29,068 bases of DNA from CAYMJO01 sp964391305 (lineage in GTDB: Bacteria > Patescibacteriota > CALEFQ01), in the NCBI GenBank assembly GCA_964391305.1, contig CAYMJO010000007.1, positions 1 to 29,068 of the forward strand, written 5' to 3'. A program made the translations under genes and the position numbers. Of this stretch, positions 1 to 7,736 are shown piece after piece. The first letter of the stretch is position 1, and each line of letters begins with the position of its first letter. Below the pieces are notes generated by a model. The model saw nothing but the letters and a program-made list of their open reading frames with translations. It was not told the DNA's origin and searched no databases.

Positions 1-327
1 ACAAACTGCACCAATATCCAAATAGGTGCCATTCAGAATGACATGGATAAGATGCAAGGGATACAAGATTCGGTTGATAACGGACATCAGCCTTGGAGGC
101 TTGATCCGGTTGCTGTGGTAGAGGCTGAAAAAACTTTGTATGGCTTTGAAGAGGGTGACAAGTTTACAATGACGAAGAAAGTTGATGCCGGCGAATTTTC
201 TGGGACTGGCGAAGCCTATTTCGATGCGTCGCATTGCGGGAATTCTTACGTTGTGCAGATGTTCCAGCCGCTCGGTCCTGGGAAAGACAAAATTTGGGCG
301 TGGAACTCGATAAATCCTAAACAATAG
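1..327 (+). CDS. C-terminal part of an unknown protein (truncated by window edge)
   Basis: The frame is open from base 1 to a TAG at 325-327, so the gene begins before the window; an ATG at 43 is only an internal methionine candidate. The visible 108 residues are mixed polar and hydrophobic, with no membrane segment and two cysteines (near residues 3 and 84). The stretch from about residue 26 (DNGHQPWRLDPV) to the C-terminus looks like a compact beta-rich domain, but I recognise no family. A strong hairpin terminator follows 47 bases later. No function is proposed. Confidence 0.6.
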   Translation, partial: TNCTNIQIGAIQNDMDKMQGIQDSVDNGHQPWRLDPVAVVEAEKTLYGFEEGDKFTMTKKVDAGEFSGTGEAYFDASHCGNSYVVQMFQPLGPGKDKIWAWNSINPKQ

Positions 328-373
328 CTTGCAAATTTTGTAAGAGATATAATAAAAACGGTTCTAGTTTTTT

Positions 374-406
374 AAAAAATGGCTTTTATAAGCCATTTTT
401 TATTAT
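374..406 (+). terminator. Intrinsic terminator after the first gene
   Basis: A 12-bp perfect stem (arms 374-385 and 390-401, core ATGGCTT/AAGCCAT) with a four-base TTAT loop runs into a T-rich tail at 396-406. It would end transcription of the truncated first gene. Confidence 0.8.
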
Positions 407-490
407 TTATTGTAATTTTTTCTCGTTAAAAACGTTGTATATATTGACTATTTAGGTGCAAGGCTATGTGCCTCTTAGATGAGAAATTTT

Positions 491-622
491 ATGAGAAAAC
501 ATCATATCTTTATCGCCGTTATGCTTACAGTTTTGTGTGTACTTGTCGTATCTGCTTTTTTGACCGTACCAAAGAAAGCCAAAATTGAGGTTGTGCAGAA
601 CCATGTTGGCACAACCCGATAA
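491..622 (+). CDS. Possible 43-aa single-pass membrane peptide
   Basis: ATG at 491 to TAA at 620-622. The peptide begins MRKHH, then has a hydrophobic run at about residues 7-25, a proline, and a short polar tail rich in Lys and Val. It is laid out like a signal-anchor peptide with the tail outside the membrane. It lies alone between the terminator at 374-406 and the DJ-1 gene. The start is preceded by T-rich sequence (AATTTT), like many other starts in this window. A TTGACT at 444-449 could be a -35 element, but no convincing -10 follows. No homologue is recognised; it could be a chance ORF. Confidence 0.4.
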   Translation: MRKHHIFIAVMLTVLCVLVVSAFLTVPKKAKIEVVQNHVGTTR

Positions 623-644
623 TGCGAAAATTTTCACAAGTTTC

Positions 645-679
645 TTGACAGAAACTGGACTTGTTATTTTTGGTATGAT
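645..679 (+). promoter_or_regulatory. Putative promoter of the DJ-1/PfpI gene
   Basis: A perfect TTGACA lies at 645-650 and a TATGAT -10 at 674-679. The 23-base spacing is too long for a standard sigma-70 promoter, so only the -10 may be real. The sequence TATGATA-GATTAGTAATG beginning at 674 closely matches TATGATA-ATTTAGTAATG before mutS. Confidence 0.35.
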
Positions 680-737
680 AGATTAGTAATGTTGAAATCA
701 TTTTGGGATTTGAACCTTTCCATTAATTTTTAAAAAT

Positions 738-1256
738 ATGCCGAAAGCGCTATTAATCGTTGCTCAAGGAAAATATAAAGACAAAGAGTATAACAACACC
801 AAAACTTCTCTCGAGGATTATGAGGTCGAAGTTCGTACCGCTTCCAAAACTAAAAATACCGCAAAGGGAGTTGACGGCGGACAGGTCGATCCCGATTTTG
901 CTTTGGCGGATGTCAAGCTTGATGAGTTTGATGCCATCGTGTTTATTGGCGGAGAGGGTTCTGCTAAATATTTTGCTGACAAGGAAGCTTTGGATCTTGC
1001 CAAAAAAGCTCATTCCGCGGGAAAAGTTGTTGCGGCAATCTGTATAGCGCCGGTTATTTTGGCGAATGCTGGTTTGTTAAAGAACCAACGTGCGACCGTG
1101 TTTGCGTCCGAAAAAGACAAGCTTGAAAAGAAAGGTGCGAAATATTCTGGCGAAGCCGTTGAGACGCAGGGGAATATAATTACCGCGAATGGTCCAGATG
1201 CCTCCGAGGAATTTGGAGAGAAGATCGCGCTGACACTGCAGTCTTTGGCAATATAA
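738..1256 (+). CDS. DJ-1/PfpI family protein
   Basis: This 172-residue protein has the DJ-1/PfpI fold signature: an N-terminal strand (ALLIVAQ), the acid-bearing turn FIGGEGS (Glu about 73), and the nucleophile elbow AICIAP with Cys about 102. The family covers glyoxalase/deglycase-like stress enzymes, chaperone-like proteins and PfpI peptidases. The residue after the cysteine is Ile rather than the His of classical PfpI (AICHGP), so peptidase activity is not supported; a DJ-1-type stress function is more likely, though the substrate cannot be told. The length is normal. It appears to be a single-gene unit ahead of xseA. The start is preceded by A/T-rich sequence with no Shine-Dalgarno motif. 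Confidence 0.85.
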   Translation: MPKALLIVAQGKYKDKEYNNTKTSLEDYEVEVRTASKTKNTAKGVDGGQVDPDFALADVKLDEFDAIVFIGGEGSAKYFADKEALDLAKKAHSAGKVVAAICIAPVILANAGLLKNQRATVFASEKDKLEKKGAKYSGEAVETQGNIITANGPDASEEFGEKIALTLQSLAI

Positions 1257-1316
1257 TTTAATAATTTTTAGCAGATTTAATTTGAGCTAATTTTTTAGGA
1301 AATTGCGGATTCAATG

Positions 1317-1376
1317 ATTCGTAATTTGTTAGAATTCAATAGAATCGAATAAAATCCGGTAAAAATTTGTAAGCAC
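1317..1376 (+). repeat. AT-rich intergenic element upstream of xseA
   Basis: This stretch contains GTAATTTGTTAGAATTC and ends with AAAAATTTGTAAGC just before the xseA start. Nearly the same two blocks, in the same order, precede fpg (15805-15862), and a weaker version precedes korA. It may be a promoter-bearing intergenic repeat. Confidence 0.45.
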
Positions 1377-2498
1377 ATGAAGCGCAAGATTTTGACAGTA
1401 TCTGAAATAAACGCACACGCGAAAGAGCAACTCGAGCAGTTTTGGGTGTGGGTAAAGGGTGAAGTTTCCGAATTCAAAAGCTCTTCTGCCTGGTACTACA
1501 ATTATCTCACTTTAAAAGATGATAAAGCAAGAATTAGCTGTGTTGTTCACGACAGTATTTTGAAAAAATTGGATTTTGATATTAAAGATGGCAGGGAATA
1601 TATTGTTTACGGCCAATTGAGCGTGTATGAAAAAAACGGAACTTATCAGCTAAAGCTCAATAAAGTTGAGCGGCTCGGCAAGGGATCTTTGCAGGAACAA
1701 TTGGAAAAATTAAAAAGCAAATTGCAAGAAGAAGGTCTTTTTGCCGAAGAGCATAAAAAATCTCTGCCGGAATTTCCAGAAAAAATTGGCGTTGTCGCGT
1801 CGAAAAGCGGCGCCGCTTGGAAAGATTTCAAAAAAGTCGTGAAGCACAGATTCGAAGGCGTTGAGCTTATTCTCAAAGACGTTTTAGCTCAAGGCAAAAA
1901 ATGTCCAGAACAGGTTGCACAAGCAGTCAAAGATTTTAATGCAGAGGATGAGGTTGATGTGATTATTGTAACCCGTGGTGGTGGATCGTTGGAAGATCTT
2001 TGGGGATTTAATGACGAAGATGTTGCTAGGGCGATTTTTGAGTCTATTATTCCTGTTGTCTCCGCAGTCGGCCATGAAAAAGATTTCACGATTGCTGATC
2101 TTGTAGCGGATCATAGATCTTCCACACCATCGAACGCCGCAGAGGAAATTGTTCCGGATAAACGGGATATTATGCGGCGCTTGGATGAGTTCGCTGGCAA
2201 AATTGCTCAAACGAAAGAGCGTTTCAAAGATCTTCCCAAGCAAGTTGATGAAATTTATCAAAGAGTCAAGAGTCTTTTTTTACAATTTATTTCCAACAAA
2301 GAGAGAGAAGTCGAATATATTTTTAAAAAAGTAGAGGCCATCAGCCCGAACGCCGTTTTGAAGAGGGGATATTCAGTTGTTTACAAAAAAGGTACAGTTG
2401 TGCGGAGTGCCGGAGGTGTTAAAATTAACGATGATTTGAAGGTAAAGTTGGCGAAGGGCGGAATTTTTGCGCGAGTGCGCGGCAAGAGCGCGAAGTGA
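1377..2498 (+). CDS. xseA: Exonuclease VII large subunit
   Basis: XseA is the catalytic subunit of exonuclease VII, which degrades single-stranded DNA in both directions to short oligonucleotides in repair. The 373-residue protein has the N-terminal OB-fold (residues about 1-95, with FWVWVKGEVSEF) and the catalytic domain with IGVVASKSGAAWKDF, VIIVTRGGGSLEDLW, AVGHEKDFTIADLVADHRSSTPSNAAE, and the C-terminal block VLKRGYSVV. It is shorter than the E. coli protein (456 aa), mainly in the coiled-coil arm between the catalytic core and the tail. The xseB gene follows 19 bases later. The ATG at 1377 places the OB-fold start correctly. No purine-rich ribosome binding site is present. Confidence 0.96.
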   Translation: MKRKILTVSEINAHAKEQLEQFWVWVKGEVSEFKSSSAWYYNYLTLKDDKARISCVVHDSILKKLDFDIKDGREYIVYGQLSVYEKNGTYQLKLNKVERLGKGSLQEQLEKLKSKLQEEGLFAEEHKKSLPEFPEKIGVVASKSGAAWKDFKKVVKHRFEGVELILKDVLAQGKKCPEQVAQAVKDFNAEDEVDVIIVTRGGGSLEDLWGFNDEDVARAIFESIIPVVSAVGHEKDFTIADLVADHRSSTPSNAAEEIVPDKRDIMRRLDEFAGKIAQTKERFKDLPKQVDEIYQRVKSLFLQFISNKEREVEYIFKKVEAISPNAVLKRGYSVVYKKGTVVRSAGGVKINDDLKVKLAKGGIFARVRGKSAK

Positions 2499-2517
2499 AA
2501 ATCAAAAGTTAAGGTTT

Positions 2518-2697
2518 ATGAACTGCAAAAAGTTAAAATTCAAAGAGGCTTTCAAAAAGCTTGAAGAGATATCGCTTGAAATGGAAAGTGCGGACTTGGA
2601 TTTGGAAAAAGGCATGAAGCTTGTGAAGGAAGCGGAGGAGTTGCATGGAGCTTTGAAAGGGAAGCTCTCCGCGGCAAAGCTTAAAATTAAAGAATAA
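2518..2697 (+). CDS. xseB: Exonuclease VII small subunit
   Basis: A 59-residue protein with the XseB pattern: FKEAFKKLEEISLEMESADLDLEKGMKLVKEAEEL, an all-helical coiled-coil hairpin that wraps around XseA. I chose the ATG at 2518 because the family alignment begins there and AAGG lies 7 bases upstream. A longer in-frame reading from 2467 would overlap xseA and add about 17 residues unlike the family. The gene lies 19 bases downstream of xseA and is surely cotranscribed. Confidence 0.9.
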   Translation: MNCKKLKFKEAFKKLEEISLEMESADLDLEKGMKLVKEAEELHGALKGKLSAAKLKIKE

Positions 2698-2773
2698 CGG
2701 CGCAAGCTTTAGGTGGTCTTTAAGAGGGATGATATTCTTTAATAAAACTGTGCGTTCTTTACGTTAATAAGCT

Positions 2774-3577
2774 ATGTTTATTCTGAAGAAAATTTTGACG
2801 ATAGTAGTTTTCACCGCCGTGATCGCTTTTGGGGCGTATTTTGTAGATGTCAAGGTTATCAACCACGAAGAAGAGATTCAGGCACCGGATGTTTCCATAT
2901 CTAAAACGTTTCTTGAACCGCTGGTTTTGGCTCCCAAGAGTAAATCTTTTTTAGAAGTTTGCGTAAAAGGTGATGCCGGAAAAGTTGAAGCTCAAATCGC
3001 GAAGCGTATAGGGCCTGCGAAAGGTGATGATGTTTTGGAAACTTATAGTCTTGAGTCTGGCGGTCAAAGTATGCTTGAAGCAAACACGAATTTTTGGACT
3101 TATGAAATTACCGCGCCTGAAGAGGAAGGACAATATTTGTTGACCGCTTTTGCTTATGATAAAAACGAGAGATCGACAAAACGCATGTTGTTTGACACAA
3201 TTTTAAAAGTGAAAAAGGACGACGGGAAAAAAGTGGTAGATGATTTTGGAAAGCAGGTAATATTTGATTTTTACGAAGCTGTGAACGAAAAAGATTTTGG
3301 AAAAGCATACGATCTTTATTCAGAAGGATTTCGGAAAAAGCAGGAAATTGATGGCTTAAAAAAGATTTTTGAAAAAATTGCGAGGGTTGATATAATAGAC
3401 ATGGAGCAAGTGAATTTTTTCTATGTGCTGAACAGCGCGCAATACAAAGTCAACAAGAGAATTTTTTTTCAAGATGGGAACATAGAAGAAGCAGCTTGGT
3501 ATGTAACTGTGGCTGATAATCCCAATGACAAGGAAACGGGATATAAGATTAACGCGTTTGTTGAAAGCGCGAGATAA
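2774..3577 (+). CDS. Membrane-anchored protein of unknown function
   Basis: This 267-residue protein has an N-terminal signal-anchor (residues about 5-23, with Lys before the hydrophobic run) and an extracytoplasmic remainder. The middle (about 40-145) looks like a beta-sandwich: alternating strands ending in EEEGQYLLTAFAYD, an Ig-like edge. The C-terminal part (about 155-267) starts with a helix and the phrase FDFYEAVNEKDFGKAYDLYSEGFRKK, typical of NTF2-like or SnoaL-like cone folds found in secreted proteins. Both domain calls rest on secondary-structure style, not recognised motifs. It follows xseB by 76 bases with no visible terminator, so read-through from xseAB is possible. Confidence 0.7.
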   Translation: MFILKKILTIVVFTAVIAFGAYFVDVKVINHEEEIQAPDVSISKTFLEPLVLAPKSKSFLEVCVKGDAGKVEAQIAKRIGPAKGDDVLETYSLESGGQSMLEANTNFWTYEITAPEEEGQYLLTAFAYDKNERSTKRMLFDTILKVKKDDGKKVVDDFGKQVIFDFYEAVNEKDFGKAYDLYSEGFRKKQEIDGLKKIFEKIARVDIIDMEQVNFFYVLNSAQYKVNKRIFFQDGNIEEAAWYVTVADNPNDKETGYKINAFVESAR

Positions 3578-3650
3578 TTAATGACAAATTGAAGTTTATC
3601 ATTTTGTATTCACAGGTAGGGAATATATAATTTTTAAATTATAAAATTAC

Positions 3651-4292
3651 TTGCGAGATGTGGGACTAGCTTTCTCATACGTTTTTAAAGATCCTCGGTG
3701 GTTTTCAAAAATTGCCATGGGGGCGCTTTTTGTGTTTCTTTCTATGTTTTTGGTCGGTACGCCTTTTCTTTTGGGATATATAGTTTGGACGACGCGAAAC
3801 GTGATACGCAAAGAGAAGAATCCACTGCCGGAATGGAGTAATTATGGAGACATGGCGATTTGCGGACTAAAACTTTGGCTTTGCTATTTCATCTATTATC
3901 TGCCTCTAGTTGTAATCATACTGATACCGATATTTATTCTGTTTTGGATAAGCTTTATGTCGGGCAACATGTTTTATCTTGCTTTCATCTTTGGTCTTTA
4001 TGGGTTGTTTTTGCTTTTGACTTTGGCTTATTCGCTTCTTTTCCCATCTATATATCTGCGATTTGTGATGACGGACGATATAAGCGAAACTTTCAAAATT
4101 AATGAAGTCTTCAATTTTACAAAGAGAAATATCGGAAATGTGCTTTTATTTATAGTTTTTTCATGGCTTGCAGGAATGATTGCGAGCGTGGGGTTTATTG
4201 CGCTTTTTGTCGGAGTATTTTTTACTATGTTTTATGCGTATTGTATACAAGCGCATTTGATGGGGCAGTTGCAGCTTGAAGACAAAAAATAA
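3651..4292 (+). CDS. DUF4013 integral membrane protein
   Basis: A 213-residue polytopic membrane protein with hydrophobic segments at about 20-45, 75-105, 108-142 and 160-198. The opening (AFSYVFKDPRWFSKIAMGAL) and the loop RNVIRKEKNPLPEWSNYGDMAICGLKL match the DUF4013 pattern of a conserved PLPEW-D/Y-D loop between the first helices. The function of the family is unknown. The start is TTG at 3651: an in-frame TAA lies just upstream at 3642, the ATG at 3658 is in another frame and hits a stop after three codons, and GTG at 3660 is the only close alternative. A good terminator follows. Confidence 0.8.
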   Translation: MRDVGLAFSYVFKDPRWFSKIAMGALFVFLSMFLVGTPFLLGYIVWTTRNVIRKEKNPLPEWSNYGDMAICGLKLWLCYFIYYLPLVVIILIPIFILFWISFMSGNMFYLAFIFGLYGLFLLLTLAYSLLFPSIYLRFVMTDDISETFKINEVFNFTKRNIGNVLLFIVFSWLAGMIASVGFIALFVGVFFTMFYAYCIQAHLMGQLQLEDKK

Positions 4293-4347
4293 GATATTGT
4301 GGGGGATAAAATTTTTGTTTGTGCAGGATAATATATCCGATCCTATT

Positions 4348-4380
4348 AAAAATACAGGAATGTCTTCCCGTATTTTTTGT
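4348..4380 (+). terminator. Intrinsic terminator after the DUF4013 gene
   Basis: Arms AAAAATAC (4348-4355) and GTATTTTT (4370-4377) enclose a second pair GGAA/TTCC with a TGTC loop and one A-C mismatch, followed by a T-run. Confidence 0.75.
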
Positions 4381-4394
4381 TTTGTAATGCGAAT

Positions 4395-4438
4395 TTTATA
4401 AGGACAGTAGGGAGAGAATGTTATTCTGTCCCTATAAA
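4395..4438. repeat. Imperfect inverted repeat in the convergent gap
   Basis: The arm TTTATAAGGACAG (4395-4407) is complementary to CTGTCCCTATAAA (4426-4438) at 12 of 13 positions around an 18-base loop. It has no T-run on either side, so it is not an obvious terminator. The rest of the 271-base gap (4293-4563) shows nothing else beyond the terminator at 4348. Confidence 0.5.
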
Positions 4439-4563
4439 AGAAAAGAGAAAAATCGTCATTAATTCGCCAGTTTTTTATTTAGGAGTTTTTTCAAAATAAA
4501 AACACTTTATGGATTCCCATATTTTTTAAAAATTCAATTTCTACGTTCTATTTTTTATCTTCG

Positions 4564-5145
4564 TCACCGCACATAATTTAATATTTCTTTTAAACTTTTT
4601 ATTTCTTCAAAATCCTTTTCGATGCCCTGTACAGGTCTTACGACAAGTCCCTTGCCTGCGTATGTCAGGATTTCCCTGTCGGATTCCGCGTTCCCTATCG
4701 CGAGGACTTCTTTTTTGTCTATTCCCATTTCATTTACTATTTTAGCAACCGCGTTTAATTTTTCTATATCTTCCATTGTTGTCTTGTCGTCGGAGTATGC
4801 CGCAAAATCCATGCCGAGGATTTTTTTTGTGTGTTCGGCGATGATTTTGTCAGATCCCGTGACGACCATTGTTTTGATGCCTTTTCGTTTGAGCTCTTGG
4901 ATCGTTTCTTTCGCTTCGGGATCGTATTTGATGTTTTGCATCGCTTTCTCGACTTCTTCTTTGGAAAAATTCTCCAGTATCGCAAGTTTGCCAACCAAAA
5001 CCTCACGAAGCGAGATCTGCTTTGCCATGAGTCTTTCTGTGTAGCTTCGGCTTTCGTTGCCTTTTCCGAGAGATTCTGCGATGTCGTCGAGAGCGTCTGT
5101 GGTCACAAGTACACCATCTTGGTCGAATACGGCTAATTTAAACAT
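4564..5145 (-). CDS. HAD-superfamily hydrolase, SerB-like
   Basis: This 193-residue protein has the HAD motifs in order: motif I FDQDGV with Asp about 8 and 10 (nucleophile and general acid), motif II VVTGS near residue 95, and motif IV GNAESDREIL near 152. The helical cap inserted after motif I fits the small alpha-helical C1 cap of phosphoserine-phosphatase-like enzymes. Motif I is DQDGV rather than the DMDST of true SerB, so the substrate is open: phosphoserine, a sugar phosphate or a nucleotide are all possible. The ATG at 5145 lies directly before the motif I strand. It is the last minus-strand gene in the block that begins with elp3. Confidence 0.8.
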   Translation of the reverse strand: MFKLAVFDQDGVLVTTDALDDIAESLGKGNESRSYTERLMAKQISLREVLVGKLAILENFSKEEVEKAMQNIKYDPEAKETIQELKRKGIKTMVVTGSDKIIAEHTKKILGMDFAAYSDDKTTMEDIEKLNAVAKIVNEMGIDKKEVLAIGNAESDREILTYAGKGLVVRPVQGIEKDFEEIKSLKEILNYVR

Positions 5146-5207
5146 GGAGGATTGATTAATTGAAAATCAAAATTTGTAAAATTTAAACGATTGTGATTTT
5201 TAACTTT

Positions 5208-5237
5208 TTTTAAAAATAATACCCAATTAGAATTGGG
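5208..5237 (-). terminator. Minus-strand terminator behind the NUDIX-like remnant
   Basis: Read on the minus strand, CCCAAT and ATTGGG (5222-5237) form a 6-bp stem with a 4-base loop, followed by ATTATTTTT. The stem overlaps the last codons and stop of the small ORF at 5227. Confidence 0.5.
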
Positions 5238-5391
5238 CAATATATTTTTTGAAATGTTTTAAGACGGGCTTTATGTTTGTGGCGCAGTCTTTTGGCAAAT
5301 TTGTTATATCAAGCCATTTGTGTTCTATGATGTCTTTTACATATTTTATTTCTGGCATAAAAATTAATTTATGACTTTCATATCCATTATA
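5227..5391 (-). pseudogene. NUDIX-like C-terminal remnant (ATG-started part 5227-5358)
   Basis: On the minus strand a 43-codon ORF runs from ATG at 5358 to TAA at 5227, and the same frame is open about 11 codons further back to near 5391 before a TAA. The text KDIIEHKWLDITNLP followed by NIKPVLKHF resembles the C-terminal end of NUDIX hydrolases, where an E-W-L/F-D-x-x-x-L-P stretch follows the NUDIX box. No NUDIX box (GX5EX7REUXEEXGU) is present, so any enzyme would be dead. It lies between elp3 and the HAD gene on the same strand. The family call is by eye; it could also be a short unrelated protein. Confidence 0.4.
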
Positions 5392-5417
5392 GCATAGTTA
5401 TGATTTGAGTAGTTTTT

Positions 5418-6959
5418 TCAGATTTTTTTCGTCATGTAAGTTCCCTTCAATTTATAACCAAGCTTTCTATAATATCTTCGCGCTCCTATTCCGCTTATTA
5501 CGGCAATTTTTCGAAAGCCGTGTTTTTTAGCTATTTTTTCCGATTGTTTCATCAGTTTTTTACCGAGCCCAAGATGCTGTACTGCTTTTTTGTTTTTTTT
5601 TGAAATTGGGACGATTTCGCCGTAAGTGTGAACTTCGCGGATTATTGCAGCGTTTTTTATTTCTTCGAGAAATTGGTTTTCTGTGATTCTAAGTCTTAGG
5701 AACGCAAACAAAATCTTTCGAGTTTTGTCTTCGAAACTTAAAAAATATTCCGTGCTTTCAGATGCCTTGTATTTTTTTATGAAAAACTTTAAATTTTTGG
5801 ACTTAAATCGTATGTCTTTCTTTGCTTGTCTGCATCTGATGCATTTGCAATTCACATTTTGTTTCGCAATTAGTTGTCTCAAATTGGAGATCTTGCTGCC
5901 TGCAACGATGCTCGTTGACGGAATGTCTCTGATGAGTCTTGTTATTCTTACGTATCTTGGGATGTTTCTCTTCACTTTTATTAAAAGTTTTGACAAGTTT
6001 TTTGAGTCGATCGGGCGATATTTTTTTTGCCTCCAGAGTTTGTAGAGCTTCGAATTTTTTGTAATGACGCAAGGATAGATTTTGAGCATATCCGGCTGGA
6101 AATTTTGATTTTTGAAAAGCTCCGAAAACATTGCAATGTCTTTTTTGAAGCTCGATCCTGGAAGTCCGGGCATCATATGGTAATTAATCTTAAATCCCGC
6201 GTCTTTCAAGAGTTTTGTGGCTTTTATCGTCTCTTTGACATCATGTCCTCTTTTATTTTTTTTCAAGACATCATCGAAAACTGTTTGGACGCCAAGCTCG
6301 ATTCTTGTCGCGCCGAGCTCCCGGAAGCGCGCGATTTCTTTCTTGTCTATAAAATCGGGACGAGTTTCCAATGTCAGTCCAATACAGCGATGTTTTGCTT
6401 TTTCATTTGCTTTTTGCGCTTCTGCGAGTGTGTTATAATTATTATTGTTGAGCGATTCGAAACATTGTTTGATGAACCAACGTTGATATCTCTTTGGAAG
6501 CGCGGAAAAAGTTCCTCCCATGACGATCAATTCGACTTTATCCGTGTTGTGGCCGGTTTCGGAGAGCGCCCGAAGACGCATTTTGACTTGTCTTGCCGGA
6601 TCGTATTTGCAGAGGATCGCGCGCATCACCGCGGGTTCGTTTGAGAGGTAGCTTTTTGGCACATCTATTTCCGTCGGACAGAAGAGGCATTTTCCCGGAC
6701 ATTTGTATGGTTTTGTCATCACGGCAACGACTGCGACTCCGGATAGCGTTCTGATGTCTCTTGTTTTCAAAAGACGCAGGAGTTGTTCACTCTTGTCCAG
6801 TTTTTTTGCTTGGACGAGCTCTCTGTAAGATCGTAAAAGCTCCATGTTTGTCGGACATGGTTTGCCGTGCTTTTTTGCGAACCTGCGTTTCAGATTTTCC
6901 AGCTGTTCGGTTGTTGAGATTTTATTCACCAGAGCTAATTTTAAGAGTTGTTTTTGCAT
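5418..6959 (-). CDS. elp3: Elp3-family tRNA wobble-uridine carboxymethyltransferase (radical SAM + GNAT)
   Basis: Elp3 makes 5-carboxymethyluridine at tRNA position 34 from acetyl-CoA, using a radical SAM domain and an acetyltransferase domain. This 513-residue protein has both. The radical SAM cluster is CPGKCLFC (Cys 87, 91, 94), followed by LIVMGGTFSALP, the TLETRPD strand and GVQTVFDDVL. The C-terminal domain (about 430-513) has the GNAT acetyl-CoA loop QHLGLGKKL and the terminal RRYYRKLGY helix typical of Elp3. It is near the length of archaeal and eukaryotic Elp3. No Elp1 or Elp2 is in the window; archaeal and bacterial Elp3 are known to work alone. Its only divergent neighbour is a Trm9-like methyltransferase 45 bases away, which would act on its product. 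Confidence 0.95.
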   Translation of the reverse strand: MQKQLLKLALVNKISTTEQLENLKRRFAKKHGKPCPTNMELLRSYRELVQAKKLDKSEQLLRLLKTRDIRTLSGVAVVAVMTKPYKCPGKCLFCPTEIDVPKSYLSNEPAVMRAILCKYDPARQVKMRLRALSETGHNTDKVELIVMGGTFSALPKRYQRWFIKQCFESLNNNNYNTLAEAQKANEKAKHRCIGLTLETRPDFIDKKEIARFRELGATRIELGVQTVFDDVLKKNKRGHDVKETIKATKLLKDAGFKINYHMMPGLPGSSFKKDIAMFSELFKNQNFQPDMLKIYPCVITKNSKLYKLWRQKKYRPIDSKNLSKLLIKVKRNIPRYVRITRLIRDIPSTSIVAGSKISNLRQLIAKQNVNCKCIRCRQAKKDIRFKSKNLKFFIKKYKASESTEYFLSFEDKTRKILFAFLRLRITENQFLEEIKNAAIIREVHTYGEIVPISKKNKKAVQHLGLGKKLMKQSEKIAKKHGFRKIAVISGIGARRYYRKLGYKLKGTYMTKKI

Positions 6960-7004
6960 GATTTATGATTATGGATATATCTATATCAAAACTTTTGACA
7001 AAAA

Positions 7005-7724
7005 ATGGACCAAGATTACGCGAAATATTTATTGAAAAAAACTCAAAAAGACTATGATTTTCTTGCGGACGAATTTTCTGCAAGCCGTGCTTTTTCTTGG
7101 AGCGAGATGGAAAATTTGGCCGAGAAATATGTGAAGAGGGGAGATCGTGTTCTTGACGCCGGCTGTGGGAACGGTCGTTTGTTTGGTTTGCTGAAAGACA
7201 AGGAAATTTTTTACGAAGGGATAGATTTTAGTAAAAAATTAGTTGAATTTGCAAGAGATAAGCACGGTGATCATTTTTTTGTGAAAAATCTTCTGGATCT
7301 CACTGATTATCCCAACAATTCTTTCAACGTGATATTTTGCGTCGCGGCGCTTCAGCATATTCCTTCGGATTTTTTTAGAAAAAAAGTGATAGAAGAATTT
7401 GCGAGGATCTTGGTAAAAGGCGGATATCTTCTCATGACTAATTGGAATATGCTCCATCAAGAAAAGTATAAGCCATACATGAGAAAATACAAACTAAAAA
7501 GGTTTTTTGGCGGATCGCAATTGGACAAAGGCGATGTCCTTTTTCCATGGAAAGCGAGAAAGGGCACTGTTTTACGCTATTATCACGCTTTTTCGGAGGA
7601 GGAAATTGAGGATTTATTGCATGGGACGAAATTTAAATTGATTGAAAATTATTACGTGAAGAAGGGTGGAAGAGTTGATAAAAAAAGTGGATTTAATTTG
7701 GTGACTGTTGCGAAATGTTATTAA
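7005..7724 (+). CDS. Trm9/ALKBH8-like SAM methyltransferase (probable cm5U carboxymethyl methyltransferase)
   Basis: This 239-residue class I methyltransferase has motif I VLDAGCGNG (49-57), the acidic end of strand 2 GIDFS (72-76) and ALQHI (115-119). Beyond the generic fold it shares features with Trm9 as I remember it: an opening that matches the Trm9 start in style (YDFLADEFSASR), a GDVLFPWK segment (176-183; Trm9 has QDVFVPW), RYYHAFSEEE (191-200; Trm9 has RYYHLY-E-EL) and the final strand NLVTVAKC. Trm9 methylates the carboxymethyl group that Elp3 installs, giving mcm5U34. The adjacent, divergent elp3 supports that role. It lacks Trm9's long insert before RYYH. No Trm112 partner is visible. 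Generic methyltransferase call: very sure; Trm9-like function: moderate. Confidence 0.75.
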   Translation: MDQDYAKYLLKKTQKDYDFLADEFSASRAFSWSEMENLAEKYVKRGDRVLDAGCGNGRLFGLLKDKEIFYEGIDFSKKLVEFARDKHGDHFFVKNLLDLTDYPNNSFNVIFCVAALQHIPSDFFRKKVIEEFARILVKGGYLLMTNWNMLHQEKYKPYMRKYKLKRFFGGSQLDKGDVLFPWKARKGTVLRYYHAFSEEEIEDLLHGTKFKLIENYYVKKGGRVDKKSGFNLVTVAKCY

Positions 7725-7736
7725 TTTTTTTTACAG

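Noticed and set aside
2467..2517. N-terminal extension of xseB overlapping xseA
   Set aside because: The added residues do not fit the family and the ATG at 2518 has AAGG upstream.
6027..6644. 205-aa plus-strand ORF inside elp3
   Set aside because: Antisense shadow of elp3 with no recognisable domain.
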